Part shown: one piece after another, positions 53,046 through 62,998 of the stretch
How positions within the stretch are numbered: position 1 is the first letter of the stretch
Layout of the letters: every line of letters starts with the position of its first letter
Assembly (NCBI RefSeq): GCF_900323545.1
Contig: NZ_OOHN01000008.1
Span: 62,001 to 126,000, forward strand
Reading direction: 5' to 3'
Source: Actinomyces sp. Marseille-P3109
Lineage (GTDB): Bacteria > Actinomycetota > Actinomycetes > Actinomycetales > Actinomycetaceae
Length of the DNA stretch: 64,000 nucleotides
Notes under the pieces: model-generated
Told to the model about the DNA's origin: nothing
The model's input: the letters and a program-made list of their open reading frames with translations, nothing else
Database searches by the model: none
Position numbers and translations under genes: made by a program

Positions 53046-53962
53046 CCGACCTGCCCTCCACCGAGCTGAACGCCGGCGCCGGACCGGCCGCCTCCGAGGC
53101 TCGGCTGGCCGCCCGGGGAGCGACCATCGCCTACGAGCGCCACGTGGTCTCCCGTGACCTCGACGTCGACATCCCGGCCGGCGTCTTCACCGCCATCGTC
53201 GGGCCCAACGCCTGCGGCAAGTCCACGCTGCTGCGCGCCCTGGCCCGGCTGCACCGGCCCGCCCGGGGCGCGGTGCTGCTCGACGGCGCCGACATCGCCG
53301 GCCTGGGCACCAAGGACGTGGCCCGACGGGTCGGTCTGCTGCCCCAGAGCGCCGTCGTGCCCGGCGGCATGCTGGTGCGCGACCTCGTGGCCCGCGGCCG
53401 CTTCCCCCACCAGGGCATGTTCCGCCAGTGGTCGCGGGACGACAGGACGGCCGTCGAGGAGGCCATGGAGATGGTGGGGGTCACCGAGCTGGCCGCCCGC
53501 CCCGTCGACGAGCTCAGCGGCGGACAGCGCCAGCGCGTATGGATCGCCCTGGCCCTGGCCCAGGGCACCGAGGCGATCCTCCTGGACGAGCCCACCACCT
53601 TCCTCGACCTGGCTCACCAGGTCGACATCCTCCAGCTGTGCCGACGCCTCAACGCCGACGGGCGCACGGTCGTGGCGGTCCTGCACGACCTCAACCAGGC
53701 CGCGCGCTGCGCCGAGCACATGATCGTCATGCACGACGGCCGGGTCCGCATCACCGGCTCCCCGCGTCGGATCCTCACTGAGGACCTCATCGAGGAGGTC
53801 TTCGGACTGGCGGCCGTCATCGCCCCCGATCCGGTGGCCGGCACCCCCATGGTGGTGCCCATCCGCCCCGCCCCACAGCCCTCTGCCGAGCGCGCCTCGG
53901 CAGGAACCAGCCCGACTGCTCGCTCCCAGCAGGACGGACCAGAAAGGAACACAGACAGATGA
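53042..53962 (+). CDS. Iron-siderophore ABC transporter ATP-binding protein
   Basis: 306 residues from GTG 53042 (GTGA overlap). Walker A GPNACGKSTLLRALARL, signature LSGGQRQRVWIALALAQ, Walker B ILLDEPTTFLDLAHQ and H-loop VLHDLNQAARCAEHMI, the FepC/FecE pattern. A Pro/Ser-rich tail of about 35 residues follows. It overlaps the binding-protein gene by 4 bp. Confidence 0.93.
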   Translation: MTDLPSTELNAGAGPAASEARLAARGATIAYERHVVSRDLDVDIPAGVFTAIVGPNACGKSTLLRALARLHRPARGAVLLDGADIAGLGTKDVARRVGLLPQSAVVPGGMLVRDLVARGRFPHQGMFRQWSRDDRTAVEEAMEMVGVTELAARPVDELSGGQRQRVWIALALAQGTEAILLDEPTTFLDLAHQVDILQLCRRLNADGRTVVAVLHDLNQAARCAEHMIVMHDGRVRITGSPRRILTEDLIEEVFGLAAVIAPDPVAGTPMVVPIRPAPQPSAERASAGTSPTARSQQDGPERNTDR

Positions 53963-55035
53963 ACGCATCCACGCGGCGCCCCCGCCGCTTGAGACAGGGA
54001 CTCGTCGCCGTCGTCGCCATGGTGCTGAGCACCGGCCTGGCGGCCTGCGGCTCCTCCAGCTCGACCTCCACCTCAACTGCCGCAGGCTCCGCGGGTACCT
54101 CCGGTGCCGCCTCGGCCGGAGCCTCCGCCGAGGCCACCTGGCCGGTCACCATCAAGGGGGACGACGGCGTCGACGTCGAGATCAAGTCCGAGCCCAAGAG
54201 CATCGTGTCCACCTCCGTGACGCTGACCGGCTCGCTCCTGGCCGTCGACGCCCCGGTGGTCGCCTCGACGCCGGCCAAGAAGAAGGACGACAAGACCGAC
54301 GACAACGGCTTCTTCGCCCAGTGGTCCAAGCAGGCCTCCGACAAGGGGGTCAAGGCCATCGACGGTACCGAGGACAACCTGGCCCAGACGGTGGCGGGCG
54401 ACAACCCCGACCTCATCGTCGTGGCCAAGACGGGGCAGGACTCGGCCATCAAGGTGGTCGACAGCCTGCGCCAGCTCGAGGTCCCGGTCCTCGTCATCGA
54501 CTACGGCTCGCACTCCTGGCAGGACGTGACCAAGACCCTTGGCCAGGCCACTGGCCGTCAGGCCAAGGCCGACTCCGTCATCAAGGACTACACCACCAGG
54601 GCTGAGAAGGCCAAGAGCGCCATCTCGGTCCCGCAGGGGTCGACGTCGGTCTTCACCGTCCCCGGGGACGGCACCAAGGGAGCCAACGCCTTCACCGAGG
54701 AGGCCCCGCAGGTCCAGCTCCTCAAGGACCTGGGCTTCACCATCGCCACCGTCCCCGACGACGTCAAGGGCGACCAGTCCATGGGCGAGCGCAAGGACAT
54801 CGTCCAGCTCTCGCCCGAGAACGTCCAGGCGGGACTGACCGGTGAGAACTGGGTGGTCATCGCCGCCGATGAGACCGCGAAGACCGCCGTCACCAGCAAT
54901 GAGACCTTCAGCTCGGCAGCCCCGGTGACCGGCGGCAAGGTGCAGTACATGCCGCCCTCGTCCTTCCGCCTGGACTACTACTCGGCCCTCGAGATGCTCG
55001 ACGCCGTCCAGAAGGCCTACCCCAAGGCCTCCTGA
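53959..55035 (+). CDS. Siderophore-binding lipoprotein (FepB-like)
   Basis: 358 residues. Lipoprotein signal peptide with lipobox LAACGS, then a Ser/Thr/Ala linker and a periplasmic-binding-protein-2 fold (TWPVTIKGDDGVDVEIKSEPKSIVS, DNPDLIVVAKTG, VPVLVIDYGSHSWQDV, RLDYYSALEMLDAVQKAY). It captures a ferric siderophore outside the membrane and delivers it to the FecCD pair. No siderophore synthesis genes are near, so uptake of a foreign siderophore is possible. Confidence 0.92.
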   Translation: MNASTRRPRRLRQGLVAVVAMVLSTGLAACGSSSSTSTSTAAGSAGTSGAASAGASAEATWPVTIKGDDGVDVEIKSEPKSIVSTSVTLTGSLLAVDAPVVASTPAKKKDDKTDDNGFFAQWSKQASDKGVKAIDGTEDNLAQTVAGDNPDLIVVAKTGQDSAIKVVDSLRQLEVPVLVIDYGSHSWQDVTKTLGQATGRQAKADSVIKDYTTRAEKAKSAISVPQGSTSVFTVPGDGTKGANAFTEEAPQVQLLKDLGFTIATVPDDVKGDQSMGERKDIVQLSPENVQAGLTGENWVVIAADETAKTAVTSNETFSSAAPVTGGKVQYMPPSSFRLDYYSALEMLDAVQKAYPKAS

Positions 55036-55064
55036 GCCGCTGATGACCCGAGCGTCAACGCGCT

Positions 55065-55093
55065 GGTGCCCCGGGCTCTCGGCCCGGGGCACC
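55065..55093 (+). terminator. Terminator hairpin after the siderophore operon
   Basis: Perfect 12-bp GC stem (55065-55076 with 55082-55093, loop of 5), 30 bp after the stop. Without a T run it may work in both directions between convergent units. Confidence 0.7.
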
Positions 55094-55215
55094 GCACATG
55101 ATGATGACGTCGAAAGGTCCGTTCCCTCTCCAGGAGCGCAGGGACTCGCGATGATCTGAGACTCCCTCGATCTGGGGGTATCGCGGCCGTCACGCGCTGC
55201 TCGGGCGTGGGCCCG

Positions 55216-56769
55216 TCAGCCCCAGGCGACCGAGTAGTACTGAGTCTCCTGGAACTCGCGGATCCCCTCGCGCGCGCCCTCGCGCCCGATGCCGGACTGC
55301 TTGACGCCGCCGAAGGGTGCGGCGGGATCGGACACGAGCCCGCGGTTGACACCGACCATCCCGACCTCCATGCGCTCGGCCAGGCGCAGCGCCCACCCGA
55401 GGTCGCGGGAGAAGACGTAACCCGACAGCCCGTAGTCCGTGTCATTGATCCACGTCAGCAACTCGTCCTCATCATCCCACGTGACGATCGGGGCGACGGG
55501 ACCGAAGATCTCGGTGCGCACGATCTCCGCGTCGGGGGCGACGTTCGTGAGGACCCGCACCGGCATGAACGCCCCTGGAGAGCCCTTGGGCCAGGAGGAT
55601 TCGGCGTACACGACGGCGCCCCCGGCCACCGCCCCGTCCACCAGGGCGTTGATCTTGTCACGGGCATGCGTCGTCACCATGGGGCCGATCTGGTTCGCCT
55701 TGTCCGCCAGAGGCGGACCGACCCTCAGGTCGCGGACGACCGCGGAGAACTTCTCGGTGAACTCCTGGGCGACGTCCTGGTGGATGTAGAAGCGGTTGGC
55801 GGCGGTGCAGGCCTCGCCACCGCCTCTGAGCTTGGCCTGAACGGCACCCGTCACTGCGGCGTCGATATCGGCGTCGGCCGCCACGACGAAGGGAGCGTTC
55901 CCCCCGAGCTCCATGGATGACACCAGTACCTTCTCCGCCGCCTGCCTCATGAGCACACGACCGACCTGGGTCGAGCCGGTGAAGGAGACGGCTCGGACCC
56001 GGGGGTCCTCGAGCCACGTCGTCGACACCTCCGCGGAACGGCTCGAGGGCACGATGTTCACCACGCCCGCGGGCACGCCGGCCTGCAGGATCAGGTGCCC
56101 CAGTGCTACCGCTGTCAGAGGCGTGAGGGACGCCGGGCGGAGCACCACTGTGCACCCGGCGGCGAGGGCCGGGGCGATCTTGCGGGTCCCCATCGCCGCA
56201 GGGAAGTTCCAGGGGGTGATCATGGCGACCACCCCGATCGGCCGGTGAGTGACGATCGTCCGAGTCCCACCCGCCGGGGAGGAGCCGAAACCGCCTTCGG
56301 TGCGCACCGCCTCCTCGGAGAACCATCGGAAGAACTCCGCTGCGTAGAGGACCTCCGCCCTGGCATCCTCCAGCGACTTGCCGTTCTCAGCACTGATGAG
56401 CACCGCGAGCTCATCGGCCCGTTCCACCATGAGGCCGAACAGGGTCCGCAGCAGCTCCGCGCGTTGCCGGGGCGGGGTGGCGCTCCATGCCGGCAGCGCC
56501 TCGGAGGCGGCGTCGACGGCGCGCGCGGCGTCCGCCGGAGTCGCGTCCGTGCAGCGCGCGAACACGGCGTTGCTGGCGGGATCGACGACGTCGAACGTTC
56601 CCCCGTCGGACGCGGCGATCATCCGCCCGCCCAGGAGCATTCCCTCCTCGGGGTGGATCCTGCGCAGGTAGTCGGCCAGAGCCGGGTGGGCTCCGAAGGT
56701 CGTGTACGTCGCTGCCGCCGCTGTGTCAGCCGCTGCAGAGGCCGTCGCGCTGGGTCTTGTGTCAGCCAT
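55216..56769 (-). CDS. gabD: Succinate-semialdehyde dehydrogenase
   Basis: 517 residues from ATG 56769 (GGAG 7 nt upstream). Oxidises succinic semialdehyde to succinate. ALDH motifs: VAMITPWNFPAAMGTRKIAPALAAG, FTGSTQVGRVLM, catalytic Glu in MELGGNAPF, catalytic Cys in GGEACTAANRFY. An Ala-rich N-terminus of about 35 residues is extra. NAD or NADP use cannot be decided. Third gene of the minus-strand gabT-gdhA-gabD unit. Confidence 0.85.
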   Translation of the reverse strand: MADTRPSATASAAADTAAAATYTTFGAHPALADYLRRIHPEEGMLLGGRMIAASDGGTFDVVDPASNAVFARCTDATPADAARAVDAASEALPAWSATPPRQRAELLRTLFGLMVERADELAVLISAENGKSLEDARAEVLYAAEFFRWFSEEAVRTEGGFGSSPAGGTRTIVTHRPIGVVAMITPWNFPAAMGTRKIAPALAAGCTVVLRPASLTPLTAVALGHLILQAGVPAGVVNIVPSSRSAEVSTTWLEDPRVRAVSFTGSTQVGRVLMRQAAEKVLVSSMELGGNAPFVVAADADIDAAVTGAVQAKLRGGGEACTAANRFYIHQDVAQEFTEKFSAVVRDLRVGPPLADKANQIGPMVTTHARDKINALVDGAVAGGAVVYAESSWPKGSPGAFMPVRVLTNVAPDAEIVRTEIFGPVAPIVTWDDEDELLTWINDTDYGLSGYVFSRDLGWALRLAERMEVGMVGVNRGLVSDPAAPFGGVKQSGIGREGAREGIREFQETQYYSVAWG

Positions 56770-56808
56770 GGTTGTGCTCCCTGAGTATCGACTCTCGCCT
56801 GTCACGCA

Positions 56809-58059
56809 TCACGGGTAGAGGCCACGGGAGACGTGGGCCTCGGCCACGCGCTTGACTGCCATCGTCGTCGCCGCAGTGCGCAGTGAGAGACCGTGATCCC
56901 GCGAGAAGTCCGTGACCTCGTTCCAGGCCCTGTCCATCTTGGTACGGAGACGCTCGTTGACCTCCTTCTCGGTCCACCAGTAGGACTGGTTGGCCTGCAC
57001 CCACTCGAAGTAGGACACGATGACGCCGCCGGCGTTGGCGAGAATATCCGGAACGACCAGGATCCCCTTGTCCGCCAGGATCGCGTCGGCCGTGGGCGTC
57101 GTCGGGCCGTTGGCACCCTCGACGACCAGCTTGGCATCGATCGCCGGCGCGGTCTGCTCGGTGATGACCCCCTCGACCGCCGCAGGGACGATCACGTCGC
57201 AGGGAACTGTGAAGAGCTCGGTCGGAGGGATCGGATCCGCGCCGGGGAACCCGGTGATGGCGCCGGTCTCATCCACGAAGGTCTCGAGCGCGGGGATGTC
57301 GATGCCCTTGTCGTTGCGAATCGTGCTGTAGACGTCCGCCACGGCCAGGATCTTCACACCCGCCTCATGGAGGAAGCGGGCAGTGCCCCGACCGACCTTG
57401 CCGAAGCCCTGAACGACCGCGGTGGCCTGCGAAGGATTCAGGCCTATGCTCTCCATCGCGTTGAGAGCGGAGTAGACGACGCCGCGGGAGGTGGCTGCGG
57501 CCCGACCCTGCGATCCGCCGAGATTGACGGGCTTGCCCGTGACGGTCCCCAGCACGGTGTGTCCCGTGGACACCGAGTAGGTGTCCATCATCCAAGCCAT
57601 GGTCTGCTCGTCGGTCCCCATATCGGGGGCGGGGATGTCCTTGCCGGGCCCGATCAGAGGGATCAGCTCCGAGGTGTAGCGCCGGGTCAGGCGCTCGAGC
57701 TCTCTTTCCGAGTGGGCCTGCGGGTCGACCTGGACCCCGCCCTTCGCACCGCCGTACGGCAGATCGAGAAGAGCGCACTTCCATGTCATCCACATGGCCA
57801 GCGCCCGCACCTCGTCGAGGTCCACGTGGGGGGAGTAACGGATCCCTCCCTTCGCCGGGCCACGAGAGATGTTGTGCTGGACGCGGTGCCCGATAAGCAG
57901 CTCCATCGTGCCGTCGTCGCGTCGCAGCGGAATGGAGACCGTCACCTCCTTACGGGCGGTTTCGAGCATGCGGCGCATTCCCTCGTCAAAGCCGAGGAAC
58001 TGGATCGCCTCGGCGAGCTGCGTGCGAGCATCAGTGAGGGGATGATGGGTCGAGGACAT
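56809..58059 (-). CDS. gdhA: Glutamate dehydrogenase
   Basis: 416 residues. Catabolic-type Glu/Leu/Phe/Val dehydrogenase: substrate Lys in PYGGAKGGVQVDP, catalytic Asp in IPAPDMGTDEQTM, nucleotide fold VVQGFGKVGRGTARFL, and VEGANGPTTPTADAIL. The short form without N-terminal extension fits NAD-linked enzymes. Sitting between gabD and gabT, it can regenerate the 2-oxoglutarate that GabT needs and release ammonia. Confidence 0.93.
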   Translation of the reverse strand: MSSTHHPLTDARTQLAEAIQFLGFDEGMRRMLETARKEVTVSIPLRRDDGTMELLIGHRVQHNISRGPAKGGIRYSPHVDLDEVRALAMWMTWKCALLDLPYGGAKGGVQVDPQAHSERELERLTRRYTSELIPLIGPGKDIPAPDMGTDEQTMAWMMDTYSVSTGHTVLGTVTGKPVNLGGSQGRAAATSRGVVYSALNAMESIGLNPSQATAVVQGFGKVGRGTARFLHEAGVKILAVADVYSTIRNDKGIDIPALETFVDETGAITGFPGADPIPPTELFTVPCDVIVPAAVEGVITEQTAPAIDAKLVVEGANGPTTPTADAILADKGILVVPDILANAGGVIVSYFEWVQANQSYWWTEKEVNERLRTKMDRAWNEVTDFSRDHGLSLRTAATTMAVKRVAEAHVSRGLYP

Positions 58060-58139
58060 TGAGCTACCTCCTGGGCTGGTCGGGTGGAGGATCGTGATCT
58101 GAGGCCGTGACGGCCTTGAGACGTGGTCGGAAGATGAGG

Positions 58140-59462
58140 TCAGGACTGGGCTCGGAGCGCCTGCTCAAGGATCTCCATGCCCTCGGTGAACAGCTCGTCC
58201 GGCATGGTGAGCGGTGGCAGCAGGCGGATGACATTGCCGTAGGTGCCGCAGGTGAGCAGTATCAGGCCGCGTGAGCGTGCGGCCTCCGCGACGGCGGCGG
58301 TCAGTGCCGCGTCGGGCTCCTGCGAGACGGGGTCGACGAGCTCGAGAGCCATCATGGCGCCCTTGCCCCGGACATCGCCGATGCGTGGGTCCTCCGCCTT
58401 CCACCGCTCCATCAGGCGGATGCCGGTCTCACCAATCGTGCGGGCCCGTTTAAGGAGGTCGTGCTCCTCGATCATGTCCAGTGTCGCCAGGGCGGCGGCG
58501 CAGGCCAGGGGATTGCCGCAGTAGGTACCGCCGAGGGCGCCCGGTCCGGCGGAGTCCATGATCTCGGCTGAACCGGTGACTGCTGACAACGGCGTGCCCC
58601 CGGCCAGGCCCTTGGCGGTCGTCACCAGATCGGGGACGACTCCCTCGTGCTCGCAGGCGAACCATGCCCCGGTGCGGGCGATTCCCGATTGGATCTCGTC
58701 GGCGATGAAGACCACGCCATTGTCAAGGCACCAGCGCCGGAGCGCGGTGAGAAAGCCGGGTGCCGGGACGATGAACCCGCCTTCGCCCTGAACGGGTTCG
58801 ATGATGACGGCGGCGACGAAGGACGCCCCTACCTGCTTCTCGATCTGATCGATCGTGCGCTCGGCGGCGGCCTCGCCGTCCAGCCCGTCGCGGTACGGGT
58901 AGGAGCCGGGGACCCGGTAGATCTCTGGGGCGAAGGGACCGAAGCCGCCCTTGTAGGGGGAGACCTTGGCTGTCAGTCCCATGGTCAGGGACGTGCGTCC
59001 GTGGAAGGCATGGTCGAAGCAGACGACGGCCTGGCGGCCGGTGTGCTTGCGGGCGAGCTTGATGGCATTCTCGACGGCCTCCGCCCCGGAGTTGAACAGC
59101 GCGGTCTTCTTCGGGAAGTCGCCCGGGGTCAGGGTGTTCAGGCGTTCGGCGACTTCGACGTATCCGGCGTACCTTGTGACGGCGAAGGAGGTGTGCGTCA
59201 GGTTCTCGGCCTGCTCCTGGATCGCAGCGACGACGGGGGCCGCCGCGCCTCCCACGGTTGTGACCGCGATGCCTGATCCGAAGTCGATGAGACGGTTGCC
59301 GTCCACGTCCTCCAGGACGCCGCGGTCCGTGCGCCGTGCGAATGTCGGCATGGCGGCTGTCAGGGCGCGCGGGAGCGCGGTACCGGCGCGTTCGTCGAGG
59401 GCGCGGGCCTCGGGACCGGGCAGAGGAGTGGCGAGATGAAGGGTCTGGGGCAGCGTTGCCAT
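58140..59462 (-). CDS. gabT: 4-aminobutyrate aminotransferase
   Basis: 440 residues from ATG 59462 (GAGG 5 nt upstream). Class III PLP aminotransferase converting GABA and 2-oxoglutarate to succinic semialdehyde and glutamate. FNSGAEAVENAIKLARKHTGR, FDHAFHGRTSLTMGLT, VVFIADEIQSGIARTG and the PLP-lysine in LVTTAKGLAGGTPLSAV fit GabT/PuuE. First gene of the operon, divergent from the pucR-type gene. Confidence 0.93.
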   Translation of the reverse strand: MATLPQTLHLATPLPGPEARALDERAGTALPRALTAAMPTFARRTDRGVLEDVDGNRLIDFGSGIAVTTVGGAAAPVVAAIQEQAENLTHTSFAVTRYAGYVEVAERLNTLTPGDFPKKTALFNSGAEAVENAIKLARKHTGRQAVVCFDHAFHGRTSLTMGLTAKVSPYKGGFGPFAPEIYRVPGSYPYRDGLDGEAAAERTIDQIEKQVGASFVAAVIIEPVQGEGGFIVPAPGFLTALRRWCLDNGVVFIADEIQSGIARTGAWFACEHEGVVPDLVTTAKGLAGGTPLSAVTGSAEIMDSAGPGALGGTYCGNPLACAAALATLDMIEEHDLLKRARTIGETGIRLMERWKAEDPRIGDVRGKGAMMALELVDPVSQEPDAALTAAVAEAARSRGLILLTCGTYGNVIRLLPPLTMPDELFTEGMEILEQALRAQS

Positions 59463-59596
59463 GTGGACCTCACAGTGTGTCGTGACGGGGCGGAGGTCTG
59501 CAGCGGAACAGAGCCTCCGGGATGTCGTAGAAACGTGCTCGGCTTTGAGTTCCACCTCAGGTTATGCCCGCCCTTGGGGCCGAGCACCTAGGCATA

Positions 59597-59625
59597 ATGC
59601 ACAGAATGTCATGAATCCTGTGCAT
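59597..59625. promoter_or_regulatory. Candidate operator between gabT and the PucR-type regulator
   Basis: Perfect 8-bp inverted repeat ATGCACAG-N13-CTGTGCAT. GCATA is repeated nearby at 59592, 59622 and 59629. Placed between the divergent promoters, it suits binding by the adjacent regulator. Confidence 0.55.
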
Positions 59626-59654
59626 AGCGCATAGAAGAGTGTTTGAATCCAGGC

Positions 59655-61235
59655 ATGCTGATGGTGTCGGATCTCATGGATCGAGCGGACCTGGGGGTTC
59701 GCGCGGTGCTCCTGCCCGTACCGAGCGCCGCGGTCACGTGGGTCGTCGCGACCGAGCTCCTCCAGCCGGCTTCCTACCTCGAGGGCGGTGAGCTCGTTCT
59801 CACGACAGGCCTCGTCATGGCGGATGCCGAGGCGGACACATGGCGGGAGTACGTGGTCTCACTGGTCGAGGCGGGAGTCGCCGCGCTCGGACTGGGAACC
59901 GGCATCGTCTTCGACGCCGTGCCCGAGGACCTGCGCGAGGCCTGCCGGATCGGGCGGCTCAATCTCCTCGAGGTCCCCCTCGAGGTCTCCTTCGCCTCCA
60001 TCAGCCGTGAGGTGGGGGCCATGCTTCAGGCGACCGGGCCCGATGGCGGTGCCGAGGGGGCGGGCGATGAGGAGACCCTGGTCCTGCAGCAGCTGACGCG
60101 CGCAGCCGCCAAGGACAACCAGAGCGCGATCATGCGCGCCCTGGCCTCGATCCTCCGGGGGGAGGTGTCCCTGAGGGACGCCACGGGACGCACCGTGGTC
60201 GGCCCCTTCGGTCCAGCGGCTCCGGGAGTCGACGACGAGGTTGCCGAGTGCATCGACAGGATTCGTCCGGCAGGGATGCGAGGGGCCGGGGCGTTGGGGC
60301 TCGGCGAGATGCGCTTGGTCGTTCGACCGGTCGGCATCACCGGTGAGCCTGAGAGCTACCTGGCGACCGTTCATCGGGAGACGCTCACGCGTGCCCAGAC
60401 TCTGGGAGTCGATCTGGCCTGGTCGTTCCTGAATCTCATCGCCGAGTCCTCCAAGGCGTTCACCGGATGGCTCCTCCAGCTCGTGGGAGCGGCTGCCGAG
60501 CATCTCCTGGCGGGCGAGGTCGTGCAGGGACTGGCCCTGGCCGACCAGGCCCAGGATCTCGTCCGCAAGCGCCTCCCATCTCCGGCGCGGCGGTTGATGA
60601 GCGGTACCGGCGGCGGTCATCAGTGGCGCGTGATCTGTCTCGAGGGCGGCGGTGCCGCCGTTGCCGGGCTCTCCTCGGCGCTGGCCAGACTGCTCGTCGA
60701 GAGACGGGGGTCTCCGGCGGGAGAGGGTCTTCTGTGGCGCACGGACCGGGACGGGACCCGTCTGACGATCCTCGGGGAGGCCGAGCACGTTCCCGCGCTT
60801 CTCGAGGACGACCGTGTCGCGCCATGGGCGGGGCGGATGCGGATCGGGGTCAGCGGCTCTGCCGGCATCGCCGACCTGCCGCGGGCCGCACAGCAGGCGC
60901 TGTCCGTCTGCACCGGTGCTCGGCAGGTCGGACAGGCGGTGCGCTGGGAGGACTCGGGGCCGCCGTCGGTCACGGATCTGCTTGACCAGGACAAGGCCCG
61001 CGCCTTCGCCCGCGCTCGCCTCAGGGGCGTTGCCGAGCAGCCTGAGCTGCTCGAGCTGCTGGAGATCTACCTCAGCGAGGCAGGGGCGGTTCAGCGCATC
61101 GCCGAGCGTCTGGGGGTGCATCGCAACTCGGTCGCCGCACGCCTCGTACGCCTGCGCCGGGCGCTCGGCGTCGACATCGAGGACGCCGAGCAGCGGGCAA
61201 ATTTGTGGATTGCGTCATATTTTTTGAAGAAGTGA
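59655..61235 (+). CDS. PucR-family transcriptional regulator
   Basis: 526 residues from ATG 59655; ATG 59661 and TTG 59643 are alternatives. N-terminal PucR purine/nitrogen-sensor domain (VTWVVATELLQPASYLEGGELVLTTG), a central GGDEF-like spacer, and the C-terminal HTH_30 (YLSEAGAVQRIAERLGVHRNSVAARLVRL). In characterised cases these regulators activate catabolic genes for purines, allantoin or GABA. Position between gabT and the aldehyde dehydrogenase suggests control of both arms. Confidence 0.88.
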   Translation: MLMVSDLMDRADLGVRAVLLPVPSAAVTWVVATELLQPASYLEGGELVLTTGLVMADAEADTWREYVVSLVEAGVAALGLGTGIVFDAVPEDLREACRIGRLNLLEVPLEVSFASISREVGAMLQATGPDGGAEGAGDEETLVLQQLTRAAAKDNQSAIMRALASILRGEVSLRDATGRTVVGPFGPAAPGVDDEVAECIDRIRPAGMRGAGALGLGEMRLVVRPVGITGEPESYLATVHRETLTRAQTLGVDLAWSFLNLIAESSKAFTGWLLQLVGAAAEHLLAGEVVQGLALADQAQDLVRKRLPSPARRLMSGTGGGHQWRVICLEGGGAAVAGLSSALARLLVERRGSPAGEGLLWRTDRDGTRLTILGEAEHVPALLEDDRVAPWAGRMRIGVSGSAGIADLPRAAQQALSVCTGARQVGQAVRWEDSGPPSVTDLLDQDKARAFARARLRGVAEQPELLELLEIYLSEAGAVQRIAERLGVHRNSVAARLVRLRRALGVDIEDAEQRANLWIASYFLKK

Positions 61236-61540
61236 CGGCCCGTCGTCTCGCATGTGGGTGACTTTTCCCTGCGTTGGCGCGGTTCTTCGAAGCGTGGAAC
61301 GTGACGTTCGACATACTTGACTGTGTATGTTTACCATGTTTGCGTCACATAGGACCTTAGCCCGCCTTGTGTCCGCAGTGCATGGGGCGCGTGGGACGCC
61401 AGCGGCGATGTAGCCGGCATGGGTCCTGTGTGAGCTTGGGCAGCAGAGGCCTGAGCCGTCTCAATTTTTATTTTTCGACTCTCGACGCCTCTCAGCTCGA
61501 CGCTGATGTCCCGCCAACCCCAAGAAGCAGAGTGATTCAC
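61236..61540. other. Intergenic leader before the aldehyde dehydrogenase
   Basis: 305 bp, more A/T-rich than neighbours. It contains the inverted repeat ACATAC-N8-GTATGT at 61311-61330 (possible operator), a TTGACT at 61317-61322, and an AT-rich run at 61460-61475. No gene seen. Confidence 0.4.
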
Positions 61541-62968
61541 ATGAGCCTTCCTCTCCTCCAGAATTTCATCAACGGAAGATTTGTTCCAGCAGCGACCGAT
61601 ACCACGGTCGAGATCGTGGATCCCCGAACGGAACAAACCGTCGCACAGTGCCCGGTCTCAGGCCCCGCCGACGTCGATGCCGCCTACGACGCCGCCCTCA
61701 AGGCCTTCGAGAGCTGGCGACTGACAACGCCGGCGGAACGCCAGACACTCCTGCTCCGGCTCGCCGACGCCCTGGAGGCCAATGCCGACCGCCTCGTCGA
61801 GGCCCAGCGCCGCAACACCGGTCAGCTCGCCGAGATGGTCCGATCGGAGGAAGTGCTGACAGGCGCCTCCCAGCTGCGGTTCTTCGCCGGAGCCGCCCGC
61901 GTCCAGTCGGGTGTCGCCTCGGGTGAGTACGCCGAGGGGCTGAACTCGCAGCTTCGCCGCGAGCCCATTGGCGTCGTCGGTCAGATCGTCCCGTGGAACT
62001 ACCCCCTCATGATGCTCATCTGGAAGGTCGGGCCCGCTCTGGCCGCAGGCAACACGGTGGTGCTCAAGCCCAGCGTCAACACACCCGAGAGCGCCGTCGT
62101 CTTCGCCGAGATCGCCGGTGAGATCCTCCCGCCCGGGGTCTTCAACCTGGTGCTCGGCACCGGCGAGACCGGGCGCCTCCTGAGCTCTCACCCGGTGCCC
62201 GGGCTGGTCGCGCTCACGGGATCGGTGCGCGCAGGCGCGGATCTCGCCGAACAGGCGTCCCGCAACGTGACCCGCGTTCACCTGGAGCTCGGAGGCAAGG
62301 CCCCCGCCATCGTCTTCGCCGATGCCGACATCGAGGCGACCGCCGAGGGCATCGCCGCCGCAGGGCTGTTCAACTCCGGGCAGGACTGCACCGCCGCCAC
62401 CCGCGTCCTGGTCGAGTCCTCGGTCGCGAAAGAGTTCACCGATGCACTGGTGCGTCACGCCGAGTCCCTGCGAACCGGTCCGATTCCCGAGGAGGAGGCG
62501 TTCTACGGCCCCCTGAACAATGCCCGCCACTTCGCCTCCGTGCAAAAGATCGTCGAGGAGCGGCCCGCGCACTCCAACCTGCTGACCGGTGGGCACCGCG
62601 TCGGCGAGACCGGGTACTACTACGCGCCCACCATCATCTCGGGGCTCAAGCAGGACGACGCACTCGTGCAGCAGGAGGTCTTCGGGCCGGTCCTCACCGT
62701 TCAGGAGTTCTCCTCCGACGACGAGGCCCTGGCCCTGGCCAACGGCGTGGACTACGCGCTGTCCTCGTCCATCTGGACGACCGATCATCAGCGCGTCCTG
62801 CGATTCAGCAGGGACCTGGACTTCGGCTGCGTCTGGGTGAACTGCCACATCCCTCTCGTCGCAGAGATGCCGCACGGCGGATTCAAACGGTCCGGGTACG
62901 GCAAGGACCTCTCTGTCTACGGCGTGGAGGACTACACGCGTATCAAACACGTCATGAGTGCCCTGTGA
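61541..62968 (+). CDS. Aldehyde dehydrogenase, probably 4-aminobutyraldehyde dehydrogenase
   Basis: 475 residues. ALDH fold with VGQIVPWNYPLMMLIWKVGPALAAG, LTGSVRAGADL, catalytic Glu in HLELGGKAPAI and catalytic Cys in SGQDCTAATRV. The SGQDC form and length resemble PatD/Prr gamma-aminobutyraldehyde dehydrogenases of putrescine breakdown, which would feed GABA to GabT. Other amino-aldehydes remain possible. Confidence 0.8.
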   Translation: MSLPLLQNFINGRFVPAATDTTVEIVDPRTEQTVAQCPVSGPADVDAAYDAALKAFESWRLTTPAERQTLLLRLADALEANADRLVEAQRRNTGQLAEMVRSEEVLTGASQLRFFAGAARVQSGVASGEYAEGLNSQLRREPIGVVGQIVPWNYPLMMLIWKVGPALAAGNTVVLKPSVNTPESAVVFAEIAGEILPPGVFNLVLGTGETGRLLSSHPVPGLVALTGSVRAGADLAEQASRNVTRVHLELGGKAPAIVFADADIEATAEGIAAAGLFNSGQDCTAATRVLVESSVAKEFTDALVRHAESLRTGPIPEEEAFYGPLNNARHFASVQKIVEERPAHSNLLTGGHRVGETGYYYAPTIISGLKQDDALVQQEVFGPVLTVQEFSSDDEALALANGVDYALSSSIWTTDHQRVLRFSRDLDFGCVWVNCHIPLVAEMPHGGFKRSGYGKDLSVYGVEDYTRIKHVMSAL

Positions 62969-62998
62969 CGCTCCGGAAGCGAACAGGAGGTCATTCCC

